From: Lutraria lutraria
Taxonomy: Eukaryota > Mollusca > Bivalvia > Venerida > Mactridae
Direction of reading: 5' to 3'
DNA length: 64,000 nt
NCBI GenBank assembly: GCA_964023205.1
Contig: OZ026843.1
Span: 8,603,029-8,667,028 of the forward strand
Shown: positions 12,061 through 22,689 of the stretch, in pieces
Numbering within the stretch: position 1 is the stretch's first letter
How the letters are laid out: every line of letters starts with the position of its first letter
Notes under the pieces: model-generated
Seen by the model: the letters and a program-made list of their open reading frames with translations, nothing else
What the model was told of the DNA's origin: nothing
Database searches by the model: none
Translations under genes and position numbers: made by a program

Positions 12061-12689
12061 AACAAGCAAGAATCTTACATCATCATAATCAACCTGAATG
12101 TACATTTTATAAGTCAACCAGCACCTTATATGTATTCAACAATAATACGTTGAGAATGGAATGGATTTGATGCTCATAAGTCGAGTGTAAGTTGTATAGC
12201 ATCTGGGCCGGTGCTAGACACCACACTTGCAACGTTTTCCTATCTAAGCCGGACTCGAACTTAAACATGTGCAAGAATCCAAGAAGTTTGGCAAGAAACA
12301 GAACGGCCGAAAACTGTAAATAACGCTGCATAGGCCTAATGGACCAAATTGAAAGAATGGTCAAACAGTACAAAACATTGAAATCATGCATTTCTGAGTA
12401 TTGATAATTTATATAATAACTAAGACAAAACCCGTTCCTCAAGAATAAAACAACCATAGATCTAGAATTCGTCGTAAGCTAAGTGAAAATCCGTTGTTAC
12501 AGGTAAATGTTGGCTCGTATCTCTTATTAACGCATATAAAGCACACTGAATGCCGCCGCCTTCTTTTTAATTTCCCTCTGAACGGAGGTATTTTGTGGGC
12601 GGCGTCAAATTACATATATAGTGATGATTGACAGTTTTCGTAGAGACAAAACATGCATACGTGACAAAAATCAGGACAAACTGTAAATC
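12061..12689. other. Unannotated spacer
   Basis: No recognisable gene. A 116-codon minus-strand ORF (12107-12457) overlaps the end of the LINE fragment and matches nothing I know. Confidence 0.4.
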
Positions 12690-12790
12690 AGTTATCGTTC
12701 CATATTATGAATTTTATGCGACATATCACTGCGCTCCGCTTCGCGTCGCTTGTGATATATCCCATAAAATTCAAAATATGAACGATAACT
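12690..12790. repeat. About 100-bp imperfect palindrome (hairpin)
   Basis: The left arm agttatcgttccatattatg and the right arm catattttg..gaacgataact pair along roughly 40 bases per side, around a GC-rich loop containing cgctccgcttcgcg. It may be a foldback MITE or the paired ends of one. It lies about 110 bp before the dispersed repeat at 12901. Confidence 0.65.
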
Positions 12791-12900
12791 AATACATATC
12801 TCCCACACTGATGAAAATTACGTCACAAGACAGCAAGAACCAGACATAATATTGCATCATAGACTTCTTACACTTCTTTTGAAAAATAATGTTCTAGGTC

Positions 12901-13265
12901 ATAGTTCTAATTGATCAACCAATGAAAAGTCGCTAATCAGTTGATCACCCGACCACACACGGTTTTGCCATATTACACATGTCTGTCGGTGTTTCTTTTT
13001 GAAGTCAGCTGTCTCCACATATCATTGTCCTGTGCATATTTCGGTGTCATAAAACTTGCTGAGACAGGGTGATGTGTAATTTACCGCTTATCTGATTGTT
13101 AAATGAAGTTTAATGTGAAATTGGAGTAATAGTAGCAAATTGGGACCTTGGTTATTGTTTTAAGTACGTGACGTAGACTAAATAAACAAGTAGTGGCATG
13201 CAGTTGTCTATAATTTGAAGAATTATTAAATCATTATCAGATATTTTACATTATCAGTAAAACGA
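12901..13265 (+). repeat. Dispersed repeat, inverted partner at 34070-34430
   Basis: Shared landmarks in the same order: aaagtcgctaat, gccatattacaca, cggtg.ttctttttgaagtc, tagtagca.attgggacct and gtctataatttgaa. The second copy is on the opposite strand, 21 kb away. No ORF is conserved between the copies, so this is probably a non-coding mobile or regulatory repeat. Confidence 0.75.
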
Positions 13266-13920
13266 TTGAAGAAATACATATAAAACTCATACTTAGTTTT
13301 ATTTAGATCTCATGAAATGTTTCTGTTTATTATTAATTTTCCATTATGAAATTTCACTAACAATCGTATTTTCATCTTTTTTTCTTTATTATACAGACAA
13401 AATAATTGCACCATAATTATTAGTTCAAACATCATAATATATAATGCGTTCATGCACATTTAAACAATCAATAATTATTACGTCGGTATGACATAAATTG
13501 TTTTATAATTTTCGAAATTAACTGAAGTTTGTCACACCACCAATCACATCTTTTTTGTATAAATTCAAAACGAATAGCAATGTTAAATTGTTTGTACCGA
13601 ACGGCTAGTAACCATTAATTTGGATAAGTGTAAAAAATATTGTCATTTATAATACAGTATACAATACAATATCTTTTAAGGCCGTATCTTTTATGATAGT
13701 GCTCGCAGAACGGGTGTACTGGCTTTTACACGTTGTGAAATATGACGTCACGATATGTGACTATTCTTTCATAATGGCGGCGCACTAGGAGATTCGCTCA
13801 ATCACTAAATGACAATATTAAATCACCAATATTTTCGTTAAATGGTGGATTTTTAAAAAAAAAATGCAGGAATCATCATAACTTTAATACTTCTACACGA
13901 CTAAGTGCTTGAAAAGTCAA
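13266..13920. other. Unannotated spacer before the polymerase relic
   Basis: AT-rich. It contains a tgacgtca site near 13742 and a cataatggcggcg segment near 13771 that resemble promoter elements. No gene was recognised. Confidence 0.35.
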
Positions 13921-15860
13921 CATTGCGTTGCCCTTTAAGGACAAACCCATTTCCTGTATTCCTAATAACATGGAAAAGTACATTTCGTTTTCACTCGGAA
14001 ATTTAAGGTTTATTGATTCCTTACAATTTCTAAATGCATCATTGGACACTTTAATATCTAATTTAGCCAAAGAAGGGGATGGGAAGTTTTTTAAATGTGA
14101 TCAAACATTTTAAAGACCCATCACAACAAACCCTCTTGTTACGCAAGGGTGTTTTTCCATATGATTTTCTAACATGTTCAGAACAGTTTGAACAACATGA
14201 GTTGGCCCCCAAAGAGCATTTTTATAACAAGTTAAATGAAACAGATATATCTGACGATGACTATCATCATGCCCAGACCATATGGCGGACATTCAATATG
14301 CACACCTTTGGTGAGTACCATGATTTGTACCTACTTACTGACGTTCTACTTTTGGCAGATGTTTTTGAGAACTTTCGGTCAAGGTGTTTAGACTATTAAT
14401 TACCACTTAGACGCGGCCCATTACTTTAGTTGTCCGGGAATTGCGTGGGATAGTATGCTTAAAATGACCGGCGTCAAACTTCAGTTACTGGATGATATTG
14501 ACATGGTACTTATGATTGAGCGGGGTATTCGGGGTGGTGTTTCAATGATATCAAAAAAGTATGCTAAAGCTAACAATCCGCGAGTTCCCGATTATGATGC
14601 CACTAAACCAAACACATGGATAACATACCTTGACATGAATAATTTGTATAAGAAAAAGACTTTGAGTGGCTGACGCCTGATCAAATTGACAAGTTAGACA
14701 TAACCACAATTACTGATGACAATGAGACAGGGTATATTTTAGAAGTAGACTTGGACTACCCAGAGTACTTACATACTGAGCATAGCGATTATCCTTTGGC
14801 TCCAGAGACACTTGCAATTACAAAAGACATGCTATCACCACATACGTTTGACTTGCGTAAGAAACTGAACTTGAAACACAAACCGTCTAAAAAACTAGTG
14901 CCAAATCTAGGTCCTAAAACTAAATACGTAGTTCATGATAGAAATTTTAAATATTACTTGTCGCATGGCCTCCAGCTCACTAAAGTACACCGTGTTTTAT
15001 CATTCACTCAGTCTCCGTGGTTAAAGCCCTATATACAGTTTAATACCCAGAAACGTAAAGTTGCTAGGACAACGTTTGAAAAAGACTTCTTTAAGCTAAT
15101 GAACAATGCCGTATTCGGTAAGACAATGGAAAACATGAGAAAACGAATCAGTGTCGAGCTCGTGAATACACAAAAGCGGTTGCGAAAGGTCTGCGCTAAG
15201 CCAAACTTTCAAAGCTTCACAATTTTCAATGAAGATTTAGTTGCGGTTAATGTGAGGAAAACAAACATCGTTTTAAACAGACCCATTTATGCCGGGTTTT
15301 GTATCCTCGACTTATCAAAGGTATACATGTATCAGTTTCATTATGGTATCATAAAAACGTACGGTTCCAGAGCAGAATTGCTTTTTACCGACACTGACTC
15401 TTTAGCCTATGAGTTAACCACAGATGACTGGTATGCTGATATGCTTCAGTGCCAGGATTTGTTTGATACAAGCAACTTTCCTAAACACCATCGTTTATAC
15501 AGCTCTGAGAACTGTAAAGTGTTAGGGAAAATGAAAGATGAATGTGGCGGCATGCCCATTAAATCTTTTGTCGGCTTACGACCAAAAATGTATTCGTTGA
15601 TGTATGGGGGTACACAAAAACAAGCTGCCAAAGGTGTCAAGAAAAGTGTTATTAAGAAGCAACTCAAGCACAATGCATATGAACAATGCTTATTTCAACA
15701 CACCCCTGCTCGTCATAAAATGAATATGATTAGAAGCTACAATCACCAGCTTTACAGTATAACTGTCTCAAAGACCACTCTCTCTCCCTATGACGACAAA
15801 CGATATGTTCTGGGTTCTGGCATACATACGCTTGCACATGGTCATTGTAAAACGAAGTGA
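13921..15860 (+). pseudogene. polB: Polinton protein-primed DNA polymerase B (broken)
   Basis: Family B polymerase that replicates the element. Four open pieces follow one another in different frames: 13928-14113, 14079-14399, about 14400-14673 and 14680-15860. Recognisable segments are LLTDVLLLADVFENFR, AAHYFSCPGIAWDSMLKMTG and RGGVSMISKKYAKANNP. The polymerase motifs are A (YLDMNNLY, 14626-14649), B (KLMNNAVFGKTMENM, near 15093-15137) and C (FTDTDSLAYE, near 15384-15413). The C-terminus (DDKRYVLGSGIHTLAHGH) is complete. Frame changes lie near 14090 and 14398. A small deletion near 14655 seems to remove the residues that usually follow motif A. The N-terminal exonuclease part is mostly missing. 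An AATAAA at 16004 could be its polyadenylation signal. Confidence 0.88.
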
Positions 15861-16499
15861 ACCATTTCATACTCATATAACTATTGCGATGTTTTAATAT
15901 AAGCTATTATACTGATCATGTATTGTAAATAGACTTGTGATATATATTTGTTTTTTTCTAAATTGTATTAGTTACATACCTTTATTCATTGTGGCGAATG
16001 ATGAATAAAAAATATTCCCTAAATTGTGTTGTGTTTTTGTATCTCTCGTTATAAATACAATGTATAGATTGTCATTTTGCGATCATTATTTTACTTACAG
16101 ACTTAGCTTGGTGATGCAACTGTAGTTTAATATACAGTGTATATAAGTAGTATGATAGCTAGAAGCCTATACAAGATACAACATAATAATTTTGCAAACA
16201 ACTGAAACTCCGTCATGGCTTTGCATGGCTTAAAGAACTAACTACAACGAAATTATGTTTTATCTACATTTTATTGCTATATACAAATACATGTAGTACA
16301 GTAATGCAGTCATAAAAATAATTCAAACGTCATGGAAGACATATATTGTTTAAAATTAAAAATGGTTAATAACAACACCTATTTTGTTTCACTCTCATAA
16401 TTAATGTGTTTACAGAAGATACAGTTGACAAATGTTAAGCACTATATGCGATAAATGTCTCAATACAAAAGTCATCATATCCATAATTAATGTCAAGTA
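15861..16499. other. Spacer between convergent Polinton genes
   Basis: Non-coding and AT-rich. It holds an AATAAAAAA at 16004 on the plus strand. No other structure seen. Confidence 0.5.
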
Positions 16500-18230
16500 C
16501 AGTAGATGGAATATCAATTTGAATCTGTATCATCCTCATTGTCCGTATCGTTATCATTGTCACCACTGTTATCATCGTCATTATCAGTGGCACTACTCTT
16601 ATCATCGTCATTATCTGTTGATTCATCTCCCTCTTCAAAATCCCGATCAACAAATTCTTCAAAATGGTGTTTTTGTACTTTCTCAAAGTCACACGAATTG
16701 CTCGATCTAGATCCATTTCACGATCTAGATATTTCTCAACAGTGTTCATAATTTTACTATGAAGACGTCCACCCCTCAGTTTAAATATATATGACAAGAG
16801 AGTGACATATTTCATCATAAACACACGCAAGTCTTCATCACGCAGTTTGTTATTAGCCTTGTCCTCAGCTTCTGTATCAGAGAGTCCCCGTGTATCTCTC
16901 TACCATGTCTTGCCATTTACTTTCATTTTCTTGTCTACTTTTCTTTGCCAATTCCATGTACACTTCATTTTCTTCATCTCTGTTCTCATTGGAGATGTCA
17001 CTCTTCTTGATATTGTATTTCATTTTCTTACTCATTATGTAATCGTCCTCGGGAAATTGACGCTTAAGTTGTGGCTGCTCTAAACATCAACGTTTAACAT
17101 GATTTTGCAGATCATGCATATTCTCGAACACCACACCGCAGTCATCACAAGAAGGCATTGTTGCGTGTATTGGACTATCACCTATCTTTTCCTCTGGTTC
17201 CACAAATCCTTTATCATGATTTCCCTCCAAAGTGTTATCGCCTGTTATTGGCAAATATGTCCGCACAGTTCGAGTGTTGTCAAGCAAATGACTAGTCCCA
17301 TTAGTGTTGGTTTCTTTTATAGTCAAGACATCAGTGCGCATGCGTAGTGTTTCCGGTGTAGTTGGCTTCAAATCCACAAGTAGATATCCATATGGTCGAC
17401 TAACAGCTTCGTCGAAATGTCTTATAAGCTCTTTTGGGTGTGTCGGGTACATCTGCCTTGCTAGTGTTGCAATTGGTTGTCTATCAACTGGATTGTTGAA
17501 TAACACCAAATAATGACAATTTCTGCGCTGGGTTGGATCTTTACTAAAATACAAGTTTTGATTGAGGACAATGACGGAGAGATTTCTGTGGTGACTTCCC
17601 TCAGTAAAAAGGTCGGTGATTCTGTGATCCTTTGACGTTTCCATTGCCATATCATCCAAGATTATAAGATTTCTGATACTAGTGTCAAGAAATTCATCCT
17701 TTTCTAGGTTCAAAGGTCACCTTTGATGAACTCAACAGTAGCGATCACGTTTGCCTTGATAACATCATAGATCGGTTGTCACCTTTTATACAGCCAAATA
17801 ATTCTTTGTGGATCGGGTTGTACAATATTCTGAACCATTTGTAGTAATTCGGCCATGAAATACGTTTTACCTAAAATAAGAGTAAATTTTCAATTGTTGT
17901 ACGAAATCATCATAGGAACGCTGTGAAAACAAACAAATTTTAACCCAGTACATATGCAAAATGTATTTAACAACAAAATACAATAATGTAGATATATAAT
18001 TATAAAATATACATACCACAAGAGGTGGGCCCCGAAACTATACACGTAAACGGATGTTTAAATGTGAATTGCTGCTGCTGGGATTGCTGCTGCTGCTGGT
18101 ATTGCTGCTGCTGCTGGTATTGCTGCTGCTGCTGATAGGCACTTACTCCTTCATGTTTGATTTTTAAATGTCTTTTCAAATCTTGTTCCCAAACATAGTT
18201 CTTGGCACACAAATTACATTGGTGAGCCAT
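16500..18230 (-). pseudogene. Polinton packaging ATPase with terminal zinc fingers (broken, one intron)
   Basis: FtsK/A32-like ATPase that pumps DNA into the capsid. The ATG at 18230 starts MAHQCNLC, a C2H2 finger (CNLC..H..KH), then three QQQQQ blocks, then FTCIVSGPTSCG. A GT-AG intron (18016-17871, donor GTATGT, acceptor TTTTAG) splits the last Gly codon of Walker A; the next exon opens with K-T. Later parts are NLIILDDMA (Walker B) and SHHRNLSVIVLNQNLY, then DLKPTTPETLRMRT, a second finger (CDDCGVVF..H), and an acidic Asp-rich tail ending at TGA near 16505. Lesions: TGA at 17779-17781, a frame change near 17713, TGA at 17087-17089 and frame changes near 16885 and 16690. Confidence 0.85.
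17871..18016 (-). other. Intron inside the ATPase Walker A codon
   Basis: On the minus strand the exon ends ..CCCACCTCTTGTG, then GTATGT; 146 bp later CTTATTTTAG precedes GTAAAACG. Joining the two sides keeps the reading phase and gives the Gly-Lys-Thr of the P-loop. Reading straight through instead meets a stop at once. Confidence 0.8.
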
Positions 18231-18293
18231 CTTCGATGTTCGCGCGTCCACTGCTAAACAAGAAATGAGGTATTCTGTGTCAAACAACTACCT

Positions 18294-18475
18294 TTAAAAG
18301 CTAGATAAATGGGATTGTTTTATCCAGCTATTGATTTTTTTCGGGTATCCGTGCCATTTTACAAACACCTCAGATATTCCATTTCTTTTCCGACGTTTCA
18401 ACACTTTCTCCGCACTGAACAGGTCATCACGAGTTTTCTGTACCTTCTGTAAAATGCTGCCATATTTTTATGTAA
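18294..18475 (-). pseudogene. Polinton integrase C-terminal chromodomain
   Basis: About 60 codons on the minus strand, ending in TAA at 18294-18296. They contain a chromodomain: LFSAEKVLKRRKRNG, then EVFVKWHGYPKK and NSWI, the aromatic-cage and W-x-GY-P pattern of Polinton integrases. It lies directly upstream of the ATPase on the same strand. The DDE core, which should lie above 18475, is missing, so this is only a tail fragment. The chromodomain is thought to guide integration by binding histone marks. Confidence 0.8.
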
Positions 18476-18884
18476 AATTACATGGTGGCGTAATACAATT
18501 TATAAGTCAATATCTACTTGACAAAATCTGAATATTCGAATCGAATTCGTTGTCTAGCTTTACCTGACAATGCTAATATCTATAAATAGAGTATGGAATC
18601 CCAGATATGAGTTACGTGAGCATTGTCGACGATGATCTGAGAGTAAATTCGCAAATCTAGTTCAGTTGTTCAACATTCTAAGAGTTTTTTTAATATAAAA
18701 TAAAAAACCGCGATACGGCCGATACGGGACCTTCCGATACGATACGCATATCGTTCAGCACTGTACCGGTACGCAGCCATATCTGGACAGTCCTAATCAA
18801 AGATATTTCAGATGTTATACCAATAATATCCAATATCAGTGCTACAAAAGGGAACGGACAGATACTGACTTCCTATATTTATGT
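18476..18884. other. Unannotated spacer
   Basis: No gene recognised. At 18709-18770 the word gatacg repeats several times (cgatacggccgatacggg, ccgatacgatacgc), a small degenerate tandem repeat. Confidence 0.4.
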
Positions 18885-19338
18885 GTTCCTATGATAGAAA
18901 ATGATTAACCGTGAGATTAATTTTTCAAAAACGATGATATTCCTTTGAGTGACTGTCCTTCAAATGCATTGTATATGGGAATAGCCAATTTTTTCGAGAA
19001 AAGGAAGATCCATTTCAATGGAAACACACGGTTATAAGATGCAAAAACACAATACCAATTTGATAAAGAAATATATAGGTTACCGTGCCATATTTTTAGA
19101 AATTGATATTTTTTCAACCCGGGCAAAAACTTTGTGGCGTAAATGTTACTAAATGAACTGAAGTAAAGAACTGTTAGAAATAACGATAATTTGGCATTAC
19201 TGGTTCTAAAATTATCATCATTTTAGCAGCATTGAGCAGATTCGTAGACCAAGTACAGTATTATGGATATAATATCAAATTAAATTGGTATATATGCCGT
19301 ATGTTCATAATTATCTCATGTGATACTTCATAGAGAAT
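18885..19338 (-). repeat. Duplicated block matching 56155-56655
   Basis: Long near-identical stretches (ggaaacacacggttataaga, aattaaattggtatatatgc) run in the same order and orientation as at 56.16-56.66 kb. There the block lies in the intron of the glycosyltransferase-like gene, about 230 bp past exon 1. Homology stops at about 19338, where LINE sequence begins. ORFs in this block (for example KKYQFLKIWH) are partly shared between copies but broken, so I read it as intronic. Confidence 0.75.
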
Positions 19339-19339
19339 A

Positions 19340-20272
19340 AAATGCTTTAATTAATGCTTTATTTTTTTCAGAAACTTTCATAGAGAGAACATCAAAAAGT
19401 GAATTAAGATAACAAAGTGCTCTATTTGCTTGGTTAGAGAGTGATTTTTGCGCTTGATAAAAACTACTATTTGATGATAGTGTAACACCTAAATACGTTT
19501 TGACTATTTGAAGTTTGTTACCATCATAAAATAAATCAACATTTTCTACTCTCTTTGAAAACCATAACGACAGTTTTGTTTATGTTAACAGACATTCGCC
19601 ACTCATTACAATAACAGTGCAATTTGTTTAATAATCGCTGTAAATCAGCTTCAGAATAGGCAAGTATGGCTGTATCGTCAGCGAACAAAAGTAAGAATAT
19701 TTGCAATTGATCTAGATTAAAACATCATCAGATGTACTCTAATTTTGAAAATAAGATTTCACGTCATTCACAAATAATATAAACAATAATAGTGACAAAG
19801 TTTCACCTTGTTAAACACCCATATAACTATCAAAATAGTCAGCAAGACAACCTTTGACCTTGGCACACGATTTCACACGTTCGTACATTTTTTGCAGCAT
19901 TTTAACAATCTTTGTAAACACACCTTGTTGTATTAATATGAACCAGATGCCGTTTCTATAAACATAAAGCATTTCTTAAAATCGATAAAAGAACAATAAA
20001 CTTTCTTCTTTTCATAACTTTGTCGATGACAAAAATGCAGGCAACTGCTCTTCTATTTTTAACTGTGAAACCAAACTGATTGTCGGACATAATATCATTA
20101 TCACTAGCCCATTGTCGTAAACGATTATCAAATAAGATAGAAAATATTTTAAAAAATAATCTTGTCAAAGTTATTCCACGATAATTGTTTACATTATTTT
20201 TATCTCCTTTTTTTGTAACAGGAACAATAACCCCTTTTGTACAATACTCGGGATATACACAGTTATCAAACA
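19340..20272 (-). pseudogene. CR1/jockey-like LINE reverse transcriptase (3' part)
   Basis: Minus-strand RT of a non-LTR element: VPVTKKGDKNNVNNYRGITL at the RT entry, then degraded fingers, then the catalytic LLLFADDTAILAYSEADLQ (near 19690-19630) and NINKTVVMVF. A thumb-like segment follows (TYLGVTLSSN), ending near 19340. Several stops and frame changes are present. Upstream coding resumes at 21614-21660 beyond an inserted mariner element. No 3' tail is visible; the sequence runs into the duplicated intron block. Confidence 0.8.
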
Positions 20273-20274
20273 CA

Positions 20275-21611
20275 CGAGGGATGTTCGATATGTAATGTGT
20301 ATTGTACTATAACACGAAAACAGTATGCACGATTTCACTAATATTGATATGTCTGTATTCAATATCTTTACAATAGTATAATTATAAATGAATATTAAGT
20401 TCAACACAAAATTGTCAAAATCTTTATTTGAAGAGAGCCACTAGTTGACCACTGTTGAAAAAATGGTTGGAAAGCGTGTTTAGAATTTTTAAGAAATTTT
20501 AGCTTACATAAAACTTCGTAGAAAACTCGGTCATTCATTGAAGCTAATTTTTAACTAATTGGGGTAAGTTTATGGGTCCCTTAAGGTATATTATGTGACA
20601 GGTGGTAGTTGGAAAAAGAGATTTGTTACTTGCGCGGAGACAGTTAAAGATTCTGCAAAATCAGGACGACCGGTGGTTGCCACAGGATTAACGAATGTCT
20701 CCAAAGTCAGGGTAATGACTGAAAGGGATGGCAGATATACAATTCGCGATGTTGCCAAGGCTGTTGGCATTTGACTATCGAGAGTAAAGTTCATTCTGAA
20801 GCGTATTTTTTGAAATACGAAGTATTAATGCCATGTGGATACCACTTCTATTGACAGATGATCAAAAAGGGTACGCGTTTAAACGGCAAACAACTGCTCA
20901 AAAGTTTCCAAATTTCAACTATAGACAATTTTCAAACCTTAATACTGGTAATGAGACTTTGGTTCATTATATCAAGCCAGTATGGAAAACTTGAAACAAG
21001 CTATGGCTTATCAAACGCAGTAAACGGCCTGTAGTTGTCAAAAGGGCAATGAGCAAAAGGCCATCTATTCCATATTCTTCTCATGTGAAGGAATATCCAA
21101 ACAAATTTCTATGCCTAATGGCAAACATGGCACAGGTCGGTATTACCGTGATGTTGTACTTAAAAAGCTCAAGATATATTATCAAAAACAACATGCAGTT
21201 GATGGCTTTCAACATGTTTGCCTATTCCATGATAATGCTCCAGCACATTCATCTGTCATTGTAAACCAGTTTCGGAAGTCGGAGAAGGTAACAGTCTTGT
21301 CGCACACAACGTATATACTCACCAGATCTTGATCACTGCGACTTTTAACGTTTTTAAAACTGAAAAAGTTCTTATCTGGTAATCGATATCACTCCAGACA
21401 AGCCCATGGCTCATCTGTTTGTCAGTGTATTTGAGGTACATGTATATCCAAATCAGCCATCCATGACGCATTTCAGAAACGTATTCACAGACTGAAGTTT
21501 TGTATTTCTAACCACGGGAAATACTTTTAGAGGATGGAAAGTTATTTTGACCATTAAAGTCTTTTTAAAATATTACACTTGTAATACACATTACTTATCG
21601 AACATCCCTCG
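20275..21611 (+). mobile_element. Tc1/mariner transposon, dead, inserted in a LINE
   Basis: Ends CGAGGGATGTTCGATA at 20275 and its reverse complement at 21596-21611, with near-match continuing for about 30 bp (28 of 30). A TA follows on the right (21612-21613); the left has CA, one change from TA. Inside, plus-strand pieces read KSGRPVVATG and YTIRDVAKAVG (helix-turn-helix of the transposase), then FHDNAPAHSSVIV (second catalytic Asp region, 21228-21267). The third catalytic region is too degraded to name the DDxD subgroup. Multiple stops and frame changes make it non-functional. Confidence 0.85.
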
Positions 21612-21613
21612 TA

Positions 21614-21660
21614 GGGTTAAGTATTTTACATAACATAGGTGCTATAATAAATTTACACGA
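21614..21660 (-). pseudogene. Continuation of the mariner-split LINE RT
   Basis: The minus strand reads IIAPMLCKILNP, a typical segment just before the RT entry, and joins in frame to FDNCVYPEY on the far side of the mariner once one TA copy is removed. Confidence 0.75.
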
Positions 21661-22206
21661 ATTAAAAAATCTGCCTTTTTAGTATATAGTATTTAGGGCA
21701 TTTTACTGTTCCTACATCCATACAAGATACCAATTAGTCTGTATATTTGTCAAAATACCTTGTTTCCTTTTATCCCCCGCCGAAAGGCGTCGGAACAACA
21801 TTCTTGTTCATTTTGCCGCGTACATGACACTTGCGACAATTATTGTCATCATAATATGAACCTACAATTATACGGCGACAATTATTATCACAAAATAGTC
21901 TTAACTGTGTGGAGTTATCTTGTTCTGACATAAAGTCAATGAAGGTCATCCTTATACACAACGTATTGTTACTATAAGTACATACACATGTAGTTTTCTA
22001 TCTTACTGTCGCCGTTGTTTTTGTTGTCGTTGTTGATGTTTTCTTTTGTATAAAGTAATGTCTTTTTTACTGTTTCTACAATTATATTGAGCAGAAATAT
22101 TTTTTATATATTTGTAACAAGATACATCCTTTGCTTCTAGTGTATGGTACTTAGAACATTTTACTGTTTACATCTTTACTGAATACTATTTTTCAAAACA
22201 ATTTGT
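21661..22206. other. Unannotated spacer
   Basis: Only a local similarity between 21676-21722 and 22136-22180 (tagtat..gtatttag..cattttactg) was noticed. No gene recognised. Confidence 0.35.
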
Positions 22207-22371
22207 ATTACCTTCTAAATGCCTTTTTGTCATATCATTGGATATAGTCTATTCATAGTATTACTCTCTAAATGTTATTTTCATACAATTGGAAATAGTT
22301 TTCTTCAAAGTATTACTCTTTAAATAGCTTTTTTGCCATATCATTGGAAAATAATTTCTTCATAGCATTAC
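22207..22371 (+). repeat. Left end of the ~53-bp minisatellite
   Basis: Three diverged units of the array that resumes at 25470 (attaccttctaaatgc...catatcattgga). They are cut off by the hAT-like element at 22372. Confidence 0.85.
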
Positions 22372-22602
22372 CAGAGACGTATAATACAAGAGATAGGCAA
22401 CTCGTTCTTTGAGATAAGGAAATACCGGTAAATCTCGTATGCGCCGCGGGATTTCTCACGCGATCAACAACCGCAACCGTCGTCCGCCATTTTGTATCAT
22501 TGAGATACGGTTGCTTACGTCTTTGTTTATCAACTTCACTTCACAAATATCGAACACTAGCTGAATGCATAAAATTTAGAAAAATTATTATTAGATCATT
22601 TC

Positions 22603-22618
22603 GTGTGTGTGTGTGTGT
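22603..22618 (+). repeat. (GT)8 microsatellite
   Basis: Eight GT units just before the ~200-bp array. Confidence 0.9.
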
Positions 22619-22689
22619 ATATATTTATATACACACTCGACGAGTTCATTGAAATAAACAAGTAGAGTACTGTACTGAGTGGAGTTGCG

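Larger units (their letters stand above)
13921..18475. mobile_element. Polinton/Maverick relic
   Basis: Protein-primed DNA polymerase B on the plus strand, and a packaging ATPase preceded by an integrase chromodomain on the minus strand, are all Polinton hallmark genes. The two gene groups converge, with 640 bp between them. Capsid and protease genes, the integrase core and terminal inverted repeats were not found, so only an internal block of a usual 15-20 kb element survives. All genes are broken. Polintons are related to adintoviruses; this is an old endogenous copy. Confidence 0.85.

Noticed and set aside
12107..12457. 116-codon minus-strand ORF as a gene
   Set aside because: Overlaps the LINE fragment end, is hydrophobic without domain pattern, and has no supporting signals.
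14110..14292. Minus-strand ORF over polymerase B
   Set aside because: Antisense of well-conserved polymerase sequence.
16432..17347. Plus-strand Ser-rich and other ORFs between 16.4 and 17.5 kb
   Set aside because: They are antisense shadows of the minus-strand Polinton ATPase and its acidic tail.
20591..20794. Minus-strand 67-codon ORF in the mariner
   Set aside because: Shadow of the plus-strand transposase, which has recognisable motifs.
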